Shown piece after piece: positions 50,780 to 63,535 of a stretch of 64,000 bases of DNA (position 1 is its first letter; each line of letters starts with the position of its first letter). The translations under genes and the position numbers were made by a program. Where the stretch lies: contig NC_061062.1 of assembly GCF_021917145.1 (NCBI RefSeq), forward strand, positions 6,716,160 to 6,780,159. Reading direction: 5' to 3'. The DNA comes from Hypomesus transpacificus (lineage: Eukaryota > Chordata > Actinopteri > Osmeriformes > Osmeridae). The notes beneath the pieces were generated by a model. That model saw only the letters and a program-made list of their open reading frames with translations. It did no database searches and was not told the origin of the DNA.

Positions 50780-51760
50780 TTGGCCCCAGGGTGACGTCGA
50801 TTTTCTCTATTTCCTGCAAAGACTTCGCTGGGAATAAAACGAATGCCACTTTAAGCATGTGACCAACAGGAATCACCGCGGACAACGTGTGCCGCCGCTT
50901 CTTCTGGAACGGAACAATGACTCAGAGAGAATAAAATGAAGAGTTCAATTGGGAAGCGATTAAAATGAATAGAAGCCATGGCCAGATAAGACACACACTA
51001 TTTCCTCATCTATTTAACATTCATTGAATTGAATAATCCGCTCTTATTATCGTAAATAGTCTGCATATTTACCCGGAATATGCTAATTTATGTTAGCTTC
51101 AAGCGCTCCATGACTTAATATTTTTTCATCAATATATGCATATCTCTCCTTGATTCCTATAGGCTATACTGTAGCTATTTGAAGAGAGGAGGTGGGGATT
51201 GAAGAAGAGGAAGAGAGGGAAGAGAGAGATCTGTTAGTCCTCATTGTTTGTGTAACTTTCCCCTGGGCCAAGCCAGTTACATTTCAATCAAAAGATTCAT
51301 TGTAAAGTCATTATACCAAACTAGGCACTGATAATTGGCTGTCACTTTGCATAGTGTCTGCACTCTAGCTGTGGGGCAAATGACTACGGTCTTATCTCTC
51401 ACTTTTAAGGGAAAATAATGGACAATTTATCATTTATCTTCGCAGCGAAATAATAACAAGTTAAATGTCATTCCCCGTGTCGTGCCTTTCAAATAGAAAT
51501 GTTGGCTTGCATGGCCTCGTTACCCAGGCAGAGAGGAGAGAAGATACATTTATAAAAAGCTACATGAAAACCGAAATAATTTACATTTCCCGGCTTCAAC
51601 GATTGCATGGACAAATAAATAAGGACAGACGTTTTCTTTAATCAACATAATGGGGCATAGGGAATTTGCATTCTGTCAGCAAATTCATATTTCCATCCTG
51701 GTTGGACCAACACATTGATGAACACCTTATATAAAAGTTGAACACATTACCATACATCAA
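50780..51760. promoter_or_regulatory. Candidate conserved non-coding block
   Basis: About 1 kb of unique, repeat-free, AT-rich sequence dense in transcription-factor-like words: atatgctaattta (octamer/POU), homeobox-like taatt cores, gccatggccagataag (GATA) and aatttgcat. There is no open frame. Its texture differs from the flanking microsatellite-rich DNA and resembles developmental enhancers, but I cannot test conservation. Confidence 0.35.
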
Positions 51761-52889
51761 GACCCGTTAGCCTATACAATGTAAATAGCTAATTATTTGA
51801 ATGCAAAAACATTAACTTTATTGAAGTCGTATATTGAGAGTAATCGGCTAACTCAGTTGATTGTAGGCTATTTTCTTCTCTTGTAGGCCTATATCCTATA
51901 TAGGCTAATTGAGCGAAATTGCAGCCTTGGCAAATCAGAGATGATAACAGGCCATCATCATTTCTCATTTAGGCAACTCCTTGATTGATCTAATCAATTC
52001 ATTCATCAAGAAAAGCGTATATGTATAGGCTATGCCTGTATAGTTATAGTCAAGGGTCTATAGCTGGCAGGGACAAAGGCTTACTCGCTTTATTTTAACA
52101 ATGTTGTATCCTTCATTTTAATCATCCAATATAGGATAATGGGAGCGTGAAAGAGGGCATTACTCCTGTCAAAAAAGGACGACATTCATTCCCATTCGTT
52201 TATCGGATTATGTCCAATTCGAAGGACAAACGTAGAATGACTCGCTTGGAATTCAAAGGCAACTGTCGACACGGCGACGTGTTTGGACAAGGATCAATCA
52301 TCAATCAGTCTATAGGAAAAATGAGACGCGAAGGATACAGAGATTAACAAAGCTATACCAGTTGTGTTGACAAATAACCTCTAAAATCCCTTCAATGAAT
52401 GCACGCAGCCACGCGCCTTTGGCTTTGACACTGGCCAGTGCAGAACGAAAGGGCAGTGGTGAAATCCTATTCAGATGGTAAATTCCAGCTGAATATATTT
52501 TCCAACAACCTAATAACAACACAATTATTGATGTTTAGTTTTATCGTTGCGAGGTTGCACCTCATCTCTCCTCCTGTGGTTACGCAATTTACATGACACA
52601 GAATAAGCTTTGTACCTGAAGCAGTGCTTTAGATTTATCTCCTTAGTTTCCTTTAATTTATTACAATTCTAATCCTAGAAACATTTTGCTATAGGTTTAG
52701 CTAGTGAAACATTGCACACATGATCTCAGGTAGAGTTGCTGATATAACATCGTCATCTTGCAACACAATGCAGTCAACTGTTGGTTCTTCCTCAAGTCAG
52801 TGAATTATATAGAATTATCTGCTAATTCAGAAAAATTTTAATATCACTGCTGCTGGCAGTAAAGGCCTCAATGAGAACAAAACATGAAC

Positions 52890-52895
52890 TTTATT
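52890..52895 (-). terminator. Poly(A) signal of the unidentified minus-strand gene
   Basis: AATAAA on the minus strand (context gtgaataaagttcatg), 128 bp downstream of the TGA at 53023. Confidence 0.6.
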
Positions 52896-53022
52896 CACAC
52901 AATTACTGTATGGCCTGACATACCGAATACAATACAAACACACGATCCCCCCTCCTTGCAGCACGGAAAGTTCCAGGTGTGACAGGAGGACCCTCCATGA
53001 CCAGCATCAGGGGACGATGGTG

Positions 53023-53185
53023 TCACCAGAGGGTCTGAGACGGGGTCCTTCTCCTCTTTAGCATCATGTGTCTCAGCTTCATGACCACATCAATAGCGTT
53101 TGTCAGTGTGTCCGTTTGGAGGTCAATCGCCATGGTCGCAGCAAGGTCGGGAGGTGTGGCCTTGCTGAGCCGGCGGGCTCCTGCA
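53023..53185 (-). CDS. Terminal coding exon of an unidentified gene
   Basis: On the minus strand a strong acceptor (cctgtcctccctctgcag) is followed by 53 codons and TGA. The protein reads AGARRLSKATPPDLAATMAI onward, with an amphipathic helix (LTNAIDVVMKLRHMMLKRRR) and the end TPSQTLW. A poly(A) signal lies 128 bp downstream. An alternative acceptor five bases later (53180) keeps the same frame. I do not recognise the protein and found no upstream exon between 53.2 and 59 kb. A competing frame through the same stretch (from an acceptor near 53260) ends within about 50 codons and looks less protein-like. Confidence 0.5.
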
Positions 53186-54149
53186 CTGCAGAGGGAGGAC
53201 AGGGCCCCGGAGCAAACAGTCTGTTCCTGTAATCCTCAACGTCCCCTTTCCCAGCACCTAGGAGAGGAGTTGACCGTGGCAGTTAAGAACCCTGGTCCCT
53301 CGACTGGCACGTCTGCTGAAGACCCCACCTCCCCCCGCCCTTCTCCACACACACACACGCAGGCACACACACGTGTTTTGTTCCTTAAGTCGAGTAAACA
53401 GGATCAGCACCGGTCTACATATGAAGCTGTGGAAACAGACGTGCCTGAGTGGGCAAGACAGACAGTTCGACCCTGGGCTCGTCTCTCTGGGGCTGAGGTT
53501 GGGGCTGAGGTTGGGTCTTGTGGCTGAGGCTGGGGTTGGGGCTGAGGTTGGGGTTGTGGCTGAGCTGGGCGGGACAGACCAGAGGAGCGGACAGACCACC
53601 TGGAGCCCCGCTCTTCTACTTTCGAGTTTTTTAAATGACCAGTAAAATATATCCAAGTCTTGCTCACCACGTAGCTAGTACAGCTGTATTAGTGGTCTCT
53701 CCCCCTCTCTCTCTTTCTCTCTCACACACACACACACACACACGCAGGGGAGCACAGTCCCTTTCTGTTCCATCTGTGGGTGGGGGGTCGATCAAAACAG
53801 CTTTACAATCCTGAGTTTATAAAAACACTCAGGGTAGATCCTCCTGGGAATTGCCCCAAGCCGGGCAACCCAAACAAGGCATTACAGGGGGCTTACAGCG
53901 TCTCCCTCCTCCCTGGGGACTTCAAACAGCGAGTACAGCCCAGTGACACGGCCAGTTAACCTCACCCTCCCCTCATGCTACAATGCTACCTCCATGATAG
54001 CAAGGTATACCTATTATCCTGTCTGCTACAGTGCTAGTCCATATTATCCATGTGTAACTATTTACCTGTAGGTTACTCCATATTAGCGAGCTATACTTGA
54101 AACTACAGTGCTACTCCATTTTAGCAAGCTAATACCTCTTTGCCTGTAT

Positions 54150-54312
54150 TTCTGTGTGTATACTGTGTGTGTGTCAATTACTGTGTGTACGTGTGTCTTT
54201 GTGTATGTGTGTGTGCTTCATGCGTGGGAGTGTGTGTAATACATGCGTGTGAGTGTGTGTACTGTATGTGTGTGTGTGTGTGTGTGTGTGTGCGCGTGTA
54301 CTGTGTGTGTAT
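54150..54312. repeat. (TG)n-rich microsatellite
   Basis: Imperfect TG repeats with a pure run near 54268-54290. A (CA)n run also lies at 53724-53742. Confidence 0.85.
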
Positions 54313-55889
54313 GAGCCGCTCTCAGATCCTCAGAGGACAATAGCTCATAACATGAGCAGGTTTCCGTGGTGACTGATGTGTTCATTCAGGGGCCTGTTGG
54401 AAGCAGATTAGCCTCCCTGTGGGAGGTGTATGACTCATCCCCCCAACTCCTCTCTCTGAGGGCCCAGAGTTGTGACTCCTCCCCCTGGGGTTAGGGAGGG
54501 GTCAAACACACACAGACAGGTCATCTTAGCTATCCTTGGTTCTTCAGACTGAGTGACAGCTGGGGGTGTTGTACCATGTCAGCATGAGGAAAGACACACA
54601 GTCCAATCTGACTAGGGCAGATTTTCTTAACAGCAGGAGGCGCCATATACAAGAAAGTGCCTGTCCTAAAAGGTTCCTTCTACGTGCTACATTGCAATGG
54701 GTAGACAGAGACAGACAGATAGTTAGAGATAGAACAAAACAATGTGCTGTCAATAAACGCTGTAACGTAATCAGCCACTGATTGACATCTCAAGGATTCA
54801 AACCGCTGCCAATTCCCACATGTTCCTCAACCTCAGTTTAGCGGATAATTAAAATATAAATCGCAGCACGACTACTAAATCCTTAGTTAAATCACACAAA
54901 AGAACCCACATCCCCAAACTGGTAAACTGACACCAAATTAAATCCCCAAAAGAAAACCACGGCGAGATCAGCCAGCTGCTCAGAACAAGTGCCGGCTGTG
55001 CGGCCGGTCAGAGGGGTGGAGAGAGGTGGGGCTGCCGTGGGTTACAGTGCTCGGCGCTACGTTAATCTACCGTCCTGTTTAGACAGGATAACATTCGCCC
55101 ACCGTCAAACAATAACAATTGTCTGCTCTGAATTTAACAGATCGGTTTGGAATTTCAATAACTACCAGGCCTTTCCCCAGGGGCGGGGTTAGTTGGAACT
55201 GCCTTGATTACCGGTGCTTGTGTCCAGAGCCAGGTCTACCTCCCTGCGTGCCTGTAGGTAGCTTTATATCAGACAACAGACCAACCAATGACGGGAATGA
55301 TTAGGAGATTAACTTGGAGAGCGCTGAAATGGCTGGAGGCATTCCTTTTTTTATTTGGATTCTCTTTAAATGTATGAGAGGATTTTCAGTATAGGCAGAG
55401 CTGTAGAGACCAAACGTACAGGATCTTCTGTAAAACTTCTGTGTGCACGTATTTTTTAAGGGAAAGTGGTTGGACCTGGGTCAGTGTTCCTATCCTCGCA
55501 GGTTTGTGTGTGCTCAGCCTGTGCAGATAAAAACAAATTAAAGACCATCCCCTGATGACACCTGATCTCGCCCAGACAACCTAAATATTTGGATTCTAGT
55601 AAAGCCCAGCAAGGCCTGTATGAGCAATCAGCTGAGAATGACCATCACAGGTGTTCTATAGAACAAAGAGGAGGGGGGGGGGGGGGGCGTACAGATCTTT
55701 GTATGGCAGCCAATAATAAATACAGATAGGCATATTGTTGCATTATAAAAAATACACACTAACATATTTTCTGATGTGTCATGTGTCATGTGTCATGATG
55801 ATTTTTCACTCACTATTCATAGTTGCTTAATTATTGTGTCCCACTCCCATGTTTAGTGTGCAGTCTAGTGAGAATGTGGGGCCACAGGG

Positions 55890-56110
55890 TGACGGGACAG
55901 TGACTGGTGAGTGGATCTACAGGGGAGAGTGCCTGGTGGGCGGAGCAACCAATGAGAGTGCCTGCTGGGCGGAGCAACCAATGAGAGTGCCTGCTGGGCG
56001 GAGTAACCGGTGAGAGTGCCTGGTGGGCGGAGCTACAAGTGAGAGTGCCTGGTGGGCGGAGCTACAGGTGAGCGTACCTGGTGGGCGGAGCTACTGGTGA
56101 GAGTGCCTTC
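55890..56110. repeat. 30-bp minisatellite containing a GC box
   Basis: Six to seven imperfect copies of gagagtgcctggtgggcgg then agctacaggt. Most units carry gggcgg, an Sp1/KLF-type box. Confidence 0.85.
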
Positions 56111-57420
56111 AGGTCACAGCCGAAGCAGTGCGTGTGAATCAGAGTTGAGGACAGTGTTAGAAACAGGACAGGAGCCAGGCATTTCAGTATGTTCAGCAGG
56201 GCTGAGAATGGGAGCCATGATTAGGTATCTAATTACCCACTTTAGACCCTAAGTAGGCCATTTGCACTCTGATGCTGCAGCTAGATCCAGCCTGGCCCCC
56301 TCTGCTTCCCCTGGCCCTGGAATGACGGCCTGCTATGACAGCTGCCATCTTCTCATCTCCCCAACAATCTGTGTGTGTGTGAGAGAGAGACTGTGAGTAT
56401 GTATGAGAGTGTGTGTGCATGTGTGTGTGTGGACTCAATCACAACGCCTTATCTTGAGAGGCAGATCAGTGGAGGTGATATAACAGCTGTTGGTGGCCTC
56501 AGCCCTGATATGAATCTGGACGGCTGACGAGGCTGTGACGGACAGCTCCTCTCCCAGAATAGAGGAGGAATGTGTCTCTGATGAGGACCTAAGCTGGGGC
56601 TCTTCTCTTTAGCATAGTTGGAAAAAGGAATCCTTCTGTTCCCCTTTTGATTGACTGGGCTAAGAACTTAATTGAGTTCATTATCCAGGCTCGTTTGTCT
56701 TCTGGGATCGCGGAAGACTTCTCCAAGTAGGAACCCCAGATACTGGAACATGTTTCGTCTCCGATGTGAGTCAACACAGAGATGTCAAACAGGGTCCCAC
56801 TGGATCATATTATTATGGGATGGGAATCGTTACATCACCCCAGCTTGTCAGGAGAAAAGTGACAAAATTCTAAGTCTCAGTTGACGAGACTAAAGTGACA
56901 GTCACTAGCTGTTACGCTCTCATGAATCCAACTGCAGTTACACCCCCCATCCTGCAGGTGTCCCCAGAGGCCCCCAACTGGGCACACTGCTGGCTCTTCA
57001 GTCATGTTCAGGTCATACTTAATACTGGACTACACCACGTGCCTGGTGTGATTGAACTCTGTACGATTACAGAGACGTTAACTAAAAAAATGATGCATGG
57101 CACGCATGTTTGCCAATGTTGTCAGTGTCGCTGGTGTGTGTTTTGTACTTTTTAATTCATTCTTGTCACATTGCATAACTTTGTTCTGTGCTAGCTAGCT
57201 AGCCCAGCCGGCACACAATTATACAAACTACAACAGTGACCTTAGAGAACTACAACTCTGCATTTACTTGTCTGACATGCCCCCGAGCGTGGTACATTGT
57301 GAAAAGCCAGGCAAAGCTGAGCATTAAATAATGCTTTAGTGGACAGATCCGTAAGAGTAACTAACTTTAACCATGAGAGTTACTAACCCATGAGAGTAAC
57401 AAACCCTGAAAGGTAAATAG

Positions 57421-57612
57421 GGTCAGATGGCTGAGCGGTTAGGGAAACAGGCTATTAATCAGAAGGTTGCCGGTTCAATTCTCAGCTGTGCCAAATGACA
57501 TTGTGTCCTTGGGCAAGGCACCTCACCCTATTTGCCTCGGGGAGAATGTCACTGTACCTACTGTAAGTTGCTCTGGATAAGTGCGTCTGCTAAATGACTA
57601 AATGTAAATAAG
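57421..57612 (+). repeat. tRNA-Ser/Leu-like SINE
   Basis: Full-length second copy of the element at 18462: box A gatggctgagcggttaggg, box B ccggttcaattctcagc, body ccttgggcaaggcacctcac, tail gctctggataagtgcgtctg, then gctaaatgactaaatgtaa. Confidence 0.88.
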
Positions 57613-58267
57613 TAACCCTGAGAGAGTCCTGAGTGTTGAAGTCACATGATGAGACCATGTAAATAGCCTTCTCTCTCAGCCATTTATGCGTCTCCCCTTC
57701 TCTCTCTATTCCCCTTTCCCTCCCCTCCTTTCCCCGTCTCTTTCTTCCCTTCTTTCCTTTCACACTGTCCTTCTGAGAATCACATCAAAATCTTCAGATA
57801 ACATTGTGTGGTGTTTGGCTGCTTTGTGTGTGGACTACAATTCCCACAATCCTCTTTCAGTTCGAAGTATCTTCCATGTCTACATGTAAGAGAGCTGTCT
57901 GTGGAGTGGGTCCACATTCCATTGCTGTGCTTCTCCTGAGCTCTGTAATATTCTGTATTGATGTGATGACCAGTGCAGAACTGTACTCAAGGTGATGAAT
58001 TCTGCAGTAAATATGCCTCCGCAAGTACATTATAGACTAGTAAGCATACAATATTCAACACCATCAGCATTAGTAATTAGGGCCCCCCCTCCCCACCCAG
58101 GGTGGAGCAGACTGTTTTCCTGCTGGGACACATTTATTATGCTGCTCTTTGTGATGTCATTTGTACGAACAGGGAGTGTTTGTGAAGTCAGTCCAGAAGA
58201 GGCTATGGACACGCATGGTTAAACCAGGCCATCTTCAGCTGTTTTTGTTTTTGTCACACATTCATCT

Positions 58268-58445
58268 GAGGATATCTGAGGGCTTATCTGTTAGAGCTCT
58301 ATACCACGTGGGCTCTGGCCTTACTGCATGGTCCCGGGTTCGATTCTGGCCCTGGACATTTCCTGGACATGTCGTCCTCGATCTCTCTCTCTGCCTTTAT
58401 TGTCACTGTCAGAAGAAATAAAGCGGTAATTACCCCCCAAAAATA
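58268..58445 (+). repeat. Second tRNA-derived SINE type
   Basis: A box B-like gtcccgggttcgattctggc is followed by a pyrimidine-rich body (catgtcgtcctcgatctc, tctctctgcctttattgtc) and an A-rich tail (agaagaaataaag). Differs from the other SINE family in body and tail. Confidence 0.5.
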
Positions 58446-58779
58446 TATTTAAGAAACAACATCAGTCTGTGTGTTCATAATGCTTCTATTGTGTTAGATG
58501 TAATACCCAGTGATAGCAGTGAACACTATAACTGTCACAATAGGTTTGTGTAAACCCATTATCTAGCCTAGGCCTATTCAGTTGTATAGGTATCACCAGC
58601 CTTTTCCTGTGAGCATTATAAAACCAGCTGGTTAATTATTGTTTGGTGCCCTGTGTGTTAATATAAGTGTACATAGTTAGCTCTGCACATTTGTAGAAGA
58701 GAGCAAACATCGCTGCGCTCAAAATAATTCTGTCTTGCACCCAAACTGCACGTTCTGTTTAACTTCACCACCACAAGCA

Positions 58780-59134
58780 TGGTAGTTGCTCACTTCCTCG
58801 TCCTGCAGGGAGGATAAAGGCGTGACGTCTGCAAATGCTTTGGGTTCTTCAATTCTGCAGAGGGGCGCCCGTCCGCCCTGCCCGAGAGAAGAGCGCCTTC
58901 GAGAACAACAAGCTAGAGTCGCGGCAGGCTGCGAAACACAGGGACACCGGCGAGAATACTGTACACCGAACAATACCAACAACTTTGGGCAGAGGAGAAC
59001 AATAATGCGCTACTGTCATCCCCGGGGTTAGCGTGTCTGCACAGCTTTCACCGTGACAAGGAGGAAACGGTGGCGGGTACCATCGGCACGTTTCGTTTCG
59101 ATCCCGTCTTCCTCACTGTAGTTCGTGTTTGGAC
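58780..59134 (+). promoter_or_regulatory. rab11fip5 promoter and 5'UTR region
   Basis: Local rise in CpG density (ggggcgcccgtccgccctgc, agtcgcggcaggctgcg) just upstream of the rab11fip5 start, consistent with a CpG-island promoter. No TATA box is close by. Confidence 0.45.
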
Positions 59135-59511
59135 ATGTCCTCCCTAAATGTAGACGACGATCAGAGATGGGTGCCTACACACGTCCAGGTGACAGTTCTG
59201 CGGGGCAGGGGGTTGCGAGCCAAGGGCAAACACGGGACCAGCGACGTCTACACCATTATTCAGGTGGGGAAGGAGAAGTACTCGACTTGTGTGGTGGAAA
59301 AGACCACCTCTCCCGAATGGAAAGAGGAATGTTCTTTCGAGTTGTTACCGGGGGTGTTGGAGGATGGGGAACGGAGCGCATACCCCCCGGGGAGCAGCGA
59401 TGTGATCCTCACGGTGATGCACCGGGCGCTTATCGGTCTGGATGTGTTTCTCGGACAAGCTGTGATCCCACTGGATAAGGCCTTTCAGGACAATATATGC
59501 ATGAGAAACGA
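59135..59511 (+). CDS. rab11fip5: Rab11 family-interacting protein 5, first coding exon (C2 domain)
   Basis: The first exon encodes MSSLNVDDDQRW and then a C2 domain (about residues 13-122): THVQVTVLRGRGLRAKGK, TSDVYTIIQVGKEKYST, VVEKTTSPEWKEECSFEL, MHRALIGLDVFLGQA. It ends at a donor (GA|GTAGGT) in phase 2. VVEKT-PEWKEECSFEL fits RAB11FIP5 better than FIP1 or FIP2, and in human the gene lies on 2p13 near HTRA2 and LOXL3. Family role: a class I FIP binding membranes through C2 and active Rab11 through a C-terminal helix, in recycling-endosome traffic. The next exon (expected to start near WYKL) was not found before 64000, so only the first 125 residues are present. Confidence 0.88.
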
Positions 59512-60699
59512 GTAGGTTATATTCCCTGGTTCAGTAATTAATAGCCCACGTTTAATGTACTTCAACACTGCACACGACAGCTACCTCTTACCGGCACGGG
59601 GCTCTTTAAGGGGGCATTTTGTTGTCCTAATGAAAGATTCGGCAGTGTCATACAACAGATACAAAAAACGCTTATTTACACCAGTAACCGTTTGAGTTTA
59701 CATAACGTTACACAACTGACTGGTGGTCCACACACAGCTGTCACTGTAATGCTGCAATCACACAGGGCCTCTGCAGTCACGCCCTCTGCGTGGAGACAGA
59801 AACGAGTTAGTGAGTCTGGGGCGGAGAGGGACAGTTAACTGTTGAGAGAAAGAGAGAGAGAAAAAATAACACTTTCCGCTTGGAACGTGGAGCTGAGTCA
59901 GGTACCATGTATGCACGGTACTGCGCTGTCACAAATGAGCTTTTTACGTTATTTCTCCGATGTCTGTATTGTTTTTCCCAGTGCAGGGCAGGGGATTAGG
60001 GACTGGCACAATCCCAGGATTATCTAACAGTTCCATGGTTTTAAAGCCATGTGTTATTTTTAGCATAACATGTTTTTTACGAAGCCCACGTTTTTATGAA
60101 TCTCACACAGGAAGAGCAGTCGATGAGAAATGCTACTTCTGAGCTTGTCTCTCATTGATGAGGCTACATCTGTAGCTCCAATATTGATTAGCCTGGCCAG
60201 GACACCTACATTTAATTTACATGTCTTAAATGAGAGCTTCATACATTTTCAGTTCATGTATCTTTTTCTACACAATTGGACATGTACTGAAAATGTATGA
60301 ATTTTGTATATTCCCATACACATATCAAAATGATCAGTAAGTGAGTATGTTTGTACTTTGTTAGAATACTTCAAGTCTAATCTTTTTGGCTTGGAATCCC
60401 CTTGGTTTGAATGTGAATTAAACAGTTTGATAACCCATGTCCTGGCCATCCAGGAAGTGGAAGTACCCAAACAAGCGGTTCTGATCACCCTCCCTCCCTG
60501 TGGATCATCCCAGAGAAAGGACGGGTGTGATGACAACTGACCCGGCAGACAGAACCCCCTCAGCCCACCCCTACCACAGAGAAGGTCACTAGTCTGATCG
60601 ATGTGTAACTCAAGACAGCTCTACCTAGGTCATCGACGTGATCTTGACGGAGTTTTATAGACAACCCTAGTTCCTGCCCTACCGTGAGGATGATGGCAG

Positions 60700-60836
60700 T
60701 GTTGGGGGTGACCTATGGTGATGCTGAGGGTGGTGGGGTTAGGTGACCATGGTGATGTTGAGGATGGTGTTGGAGGGGACCATGGTGATGATGAGGATGG
60801 TGTTGGAGGTGACCATGGTGATGATGATGATGATGT
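60700..60836. repeat. Imperfect GATGGTG-rich tandem repeat
   Basis: Copies of ggtgaccatggtgatgatga and related units about 30 bp long. Confidence 0.8.
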
Positions 60837-61195
60837 TGTACTGAGGAGATGTAAGTCCCAGCTGTTCCATAGTTCTATAGAAGCAGTGGCATTCTCTTTC
60901 TGTCTCTTTTCGTCTCTGTGTTATTGTTGGTCTATCATATCCCTCATGGTCTCGTATCGGCATGTTTCCTGTAAGTTACATACCAAAGGTTCTCTCTTAT
61001 TGGCTAACTGGGATCACAAAGACATCTTTGAGCTTGCAGACATGTAAATAAGCTAGGCACAGCTATTCCTTTGGCAGGCTGCTGTGTAGGGTAGTAGAAT
61101 AGCTATCCTCTGTGGATGGGGTCTATCTGCGGTCTGACTTTACAGTCAGCTCTGTGTGCTAGTCAGCAGTTAGGGTGGTGTTTCCCTCTGCAGAA

Positions 61196-61340
61196 GGAGG
61201 GTGCTGTGGACAGGAGGTGCAGGGGTAGGGTGCTGTGGACAGGAGGTGCAGGGGCAGGGTGCTGTGGACAGGAGGTGCAGGGGCAGGGTGCTGTGGACAG
61301 GAGGTGCAGGGGTAGGGTGCTGTTGACGGGTGGTGCAGGC
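61196..61340. repeat. 30-bp minisatellite
   Basis: Five copies of gtgctgtggacaggaggtgc followed by aggggcaggg or aggggtaggg. Confidence 0.92.
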
Positions 61341-61557
61341 TCTCAGGGGTACAGAACACAGCAGTGCTACAGGGAGGTAGATTGAGCTAGCTTGTACATT
61401 GTTGTTCTCAAATGGATAGTAAATCCACACTCTCCCCCATCTTTTCGGGTCTGCCTGCGTCTTCTGCTGCTGGATGTGTGACTTGTGTGCTTGTCTGCCT
61501 GTTTCTCCATCTGTCTTTCTGTCTGCCTGTCGATCCATTTGTTTCTCTGTCTGTCTG

Positions 61558-61620
61558 ATAGTTTTGAATTTATGACCTTTTGATCTGCAGTCAAATCTAC
61601 AACTGAGCTACACCTTTATC
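61558..61620 (-). repeat. tRNA-derived SINE head fragment, antisense
   Basis: gaatttatgaccttttgatc then tgcagtcaaatctacaactg and agctacacc, the complement of the SINE head seen elsewhere. Confidence 0.55.
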
Positions 61621-62014
61621 CCCATATATCTATTTGTCTGTCTGGCTCTGCTGTCTGCCAGTCTCTCTGTTTGTATCTCTGTCTGCCTGTTTTTCTCTTA
61701 TCCGTCCTATCTGCCTGTCTGTCTGTCTCCAGGGCTAGCACAAGAACAGGCTGGTAGGCATTAGCCTGTGTGTGTGTTTTAGCCTGAGTATGATTGTGTG
61801 TGTGTTTGTTAGTGTCTGTTAGCGCTCGTATTTGTGTTAGCGTGTGTATTATTGTGCATGTGTGTTAGCATGTGTGCTAGCATGTATGTGTGTTAGCATG
61901 TCGTGTGTGTGTGTGTGTGTGTGGAGCAACGTTGGTACTGTAGCATGAGATGAGCATCCTACTGCTTCATATATAATGTACAATCCCAGTGACAGGACCG
62001 GCAGACTGTCCTTA

Positions 62015-62179
62015 GAACAAGCTAACACACACAGCCAAGCTCACACACATGCACAAGCTAACACACAGGCAAGCTACCACACACACACAAACCCACACAC
62101 ACACACACACAGCCAAGCTTACACACATGCACAAGCTAACACACAGGCAAGCTACCACACACACACGAACCCACACACA

Positions 62180-62219
<40 letters not shown>

Positions 62220-62370
62220 GACAAGCAAACACGCACACACACGCACACACACGTAGATAAGCTAACACTCACAAGAGCTAACACATACACCAATACAAGC
62301 TAAGATGTACATACACACACACCCACAAGCAAACACACACACACATACACACATTCAAACTAACACACCC
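62015..62370. repeat. (CA)n with recurring CAAGCTAACACACA modules
   Basis: CA microsatellite interspersed with caagctaacacacaggcaag units; two copies of a module of about 70 bp are present (62036-62100 and 62110-62165). Confidence 0.9.
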
Positions 62371-62717
62371 ACTCAAAGATGTAGCATATACCGTAGCAAC
62401 TTTGCAGGGGACTGACTGGAGACTATCCAACAAGATTGAGAGGTTTTCAGAAATGTCACTGGTTTTGAATAGTCCTGTTTGTGTTACATAACAATATCCA
62501 TTAGGAGATCTTAGTGACTGGTCTCCATCTGGACTAAGCTTAAACGCTCAACTATTCAGATACTCTGTCCCTCTGGATGCAGCTGTGCAAGGTGGTTCTG
62601 CATCAAATCAGGGGAGATAAATCAGTTCAGGTCTTGTGGAGGCCTTATGGGTGATTTTCAGAACACATTCTGTGTTTTTTCTTGCCCTCGTATGTTACAT
62701 TTTAGCGACGTAGCTGG

Positions 62718-62830
62718 GGAGGGAGAGGCCGAGGAGAGAGGGAGAGCGAGGGAGAGAGAGAGCGAGGGAGAGGGAGAACGAAGGAGAGCGAGCGAGGGAG
62801 AGTGAGGGAGAGGGAGAGCGAGGGAGGGAC
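62718..62830. repeat. GA-rich low-complexity tract
   Basis: Imperfect gagggagagggagagcga units. Confidence 0.85.
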
Positions 62831-63319
62831 TCGATCACATCCAGATGGGGAATGTGTTTCTCTTCCAGTCTGGTTTTACTGCTGATGAGGCAGCTAGACA
62901 CGAGGGCTTCACACCCATACCTCTCTATGCAACACTGTGTGTGTGTGCATGCGTGTACGTGCACCTGCCAGGCTGCAGTCCTGGGTCCAGAGCAGGGAAC
63001 ATGGAGGATGAGACTGTAATGTCATCTCACCTGTGTCTGTCTGGAAACCAGTTGTCTCAGTCAGAATCCCCCTGCTCTGGTACGGTCGCTGACAGTAGCC
63101 CTGCCCGGCTAACCTGGCTAGCGTAAAAAGCAGCCACTCAGGAAGGGATTCATTTCCCTGGGTGCAGATCAGAGGGAGTAGGGGCAGATGCTATCTGCGA
63201 GGGATGGGAGGAGCGGTTTCCTGTTTTTAGGTGATGGTGGATGCAGATATGAAAGTGTTCCGTGGCCCTGGAATGTTCTATGTGTTTACTCTCAGTGCTC
63301 TCCAGGCTAGATGGAACTT

Positions 63320-63535
63320 ACCTGCCCCACTACCTGCCCCATCCCCTCTTCTTGCCCAAGACCCCTCTACCTGCCCCATCCCCTCTTCCTACCCCAGTCC
63401 CTTCTACCCCAGTCCCCTTTACCTGCCTCATCCCCTCTTCCTGCCCCAGTCCCCTCTACCTGCCCCATCCCTTCTTTCTACCCCAGTCCCCTCTACCTGC
63501 CCCAGTCCCTCCACCTGCCCCAGCCCCCCTCCAGA
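63320..63535. repeat. C/T-rich imperfect repeat
   Basis: Irregular array of cctctacctgccccatcccc- and ttcctgccccagtc-type units; open frames on the plus strand are low-complexity artefacts. Confidence 0.85.

Noticed and set aside
53066-53527. Plus-strand frame of 153 codons
   Set aside because: Composition is low-complexity (HTHTQAHT) and it lies antisense to the better supported terminal exon; no supporting splice or poly(A) signals.
56589-56777. Minus-strand frame (IPEDKRAWIMNSIKFLAQSI region)
   Set aside because: Looks protein-like and may be a transposon remnant, but I recognise no family and no extension on either side.
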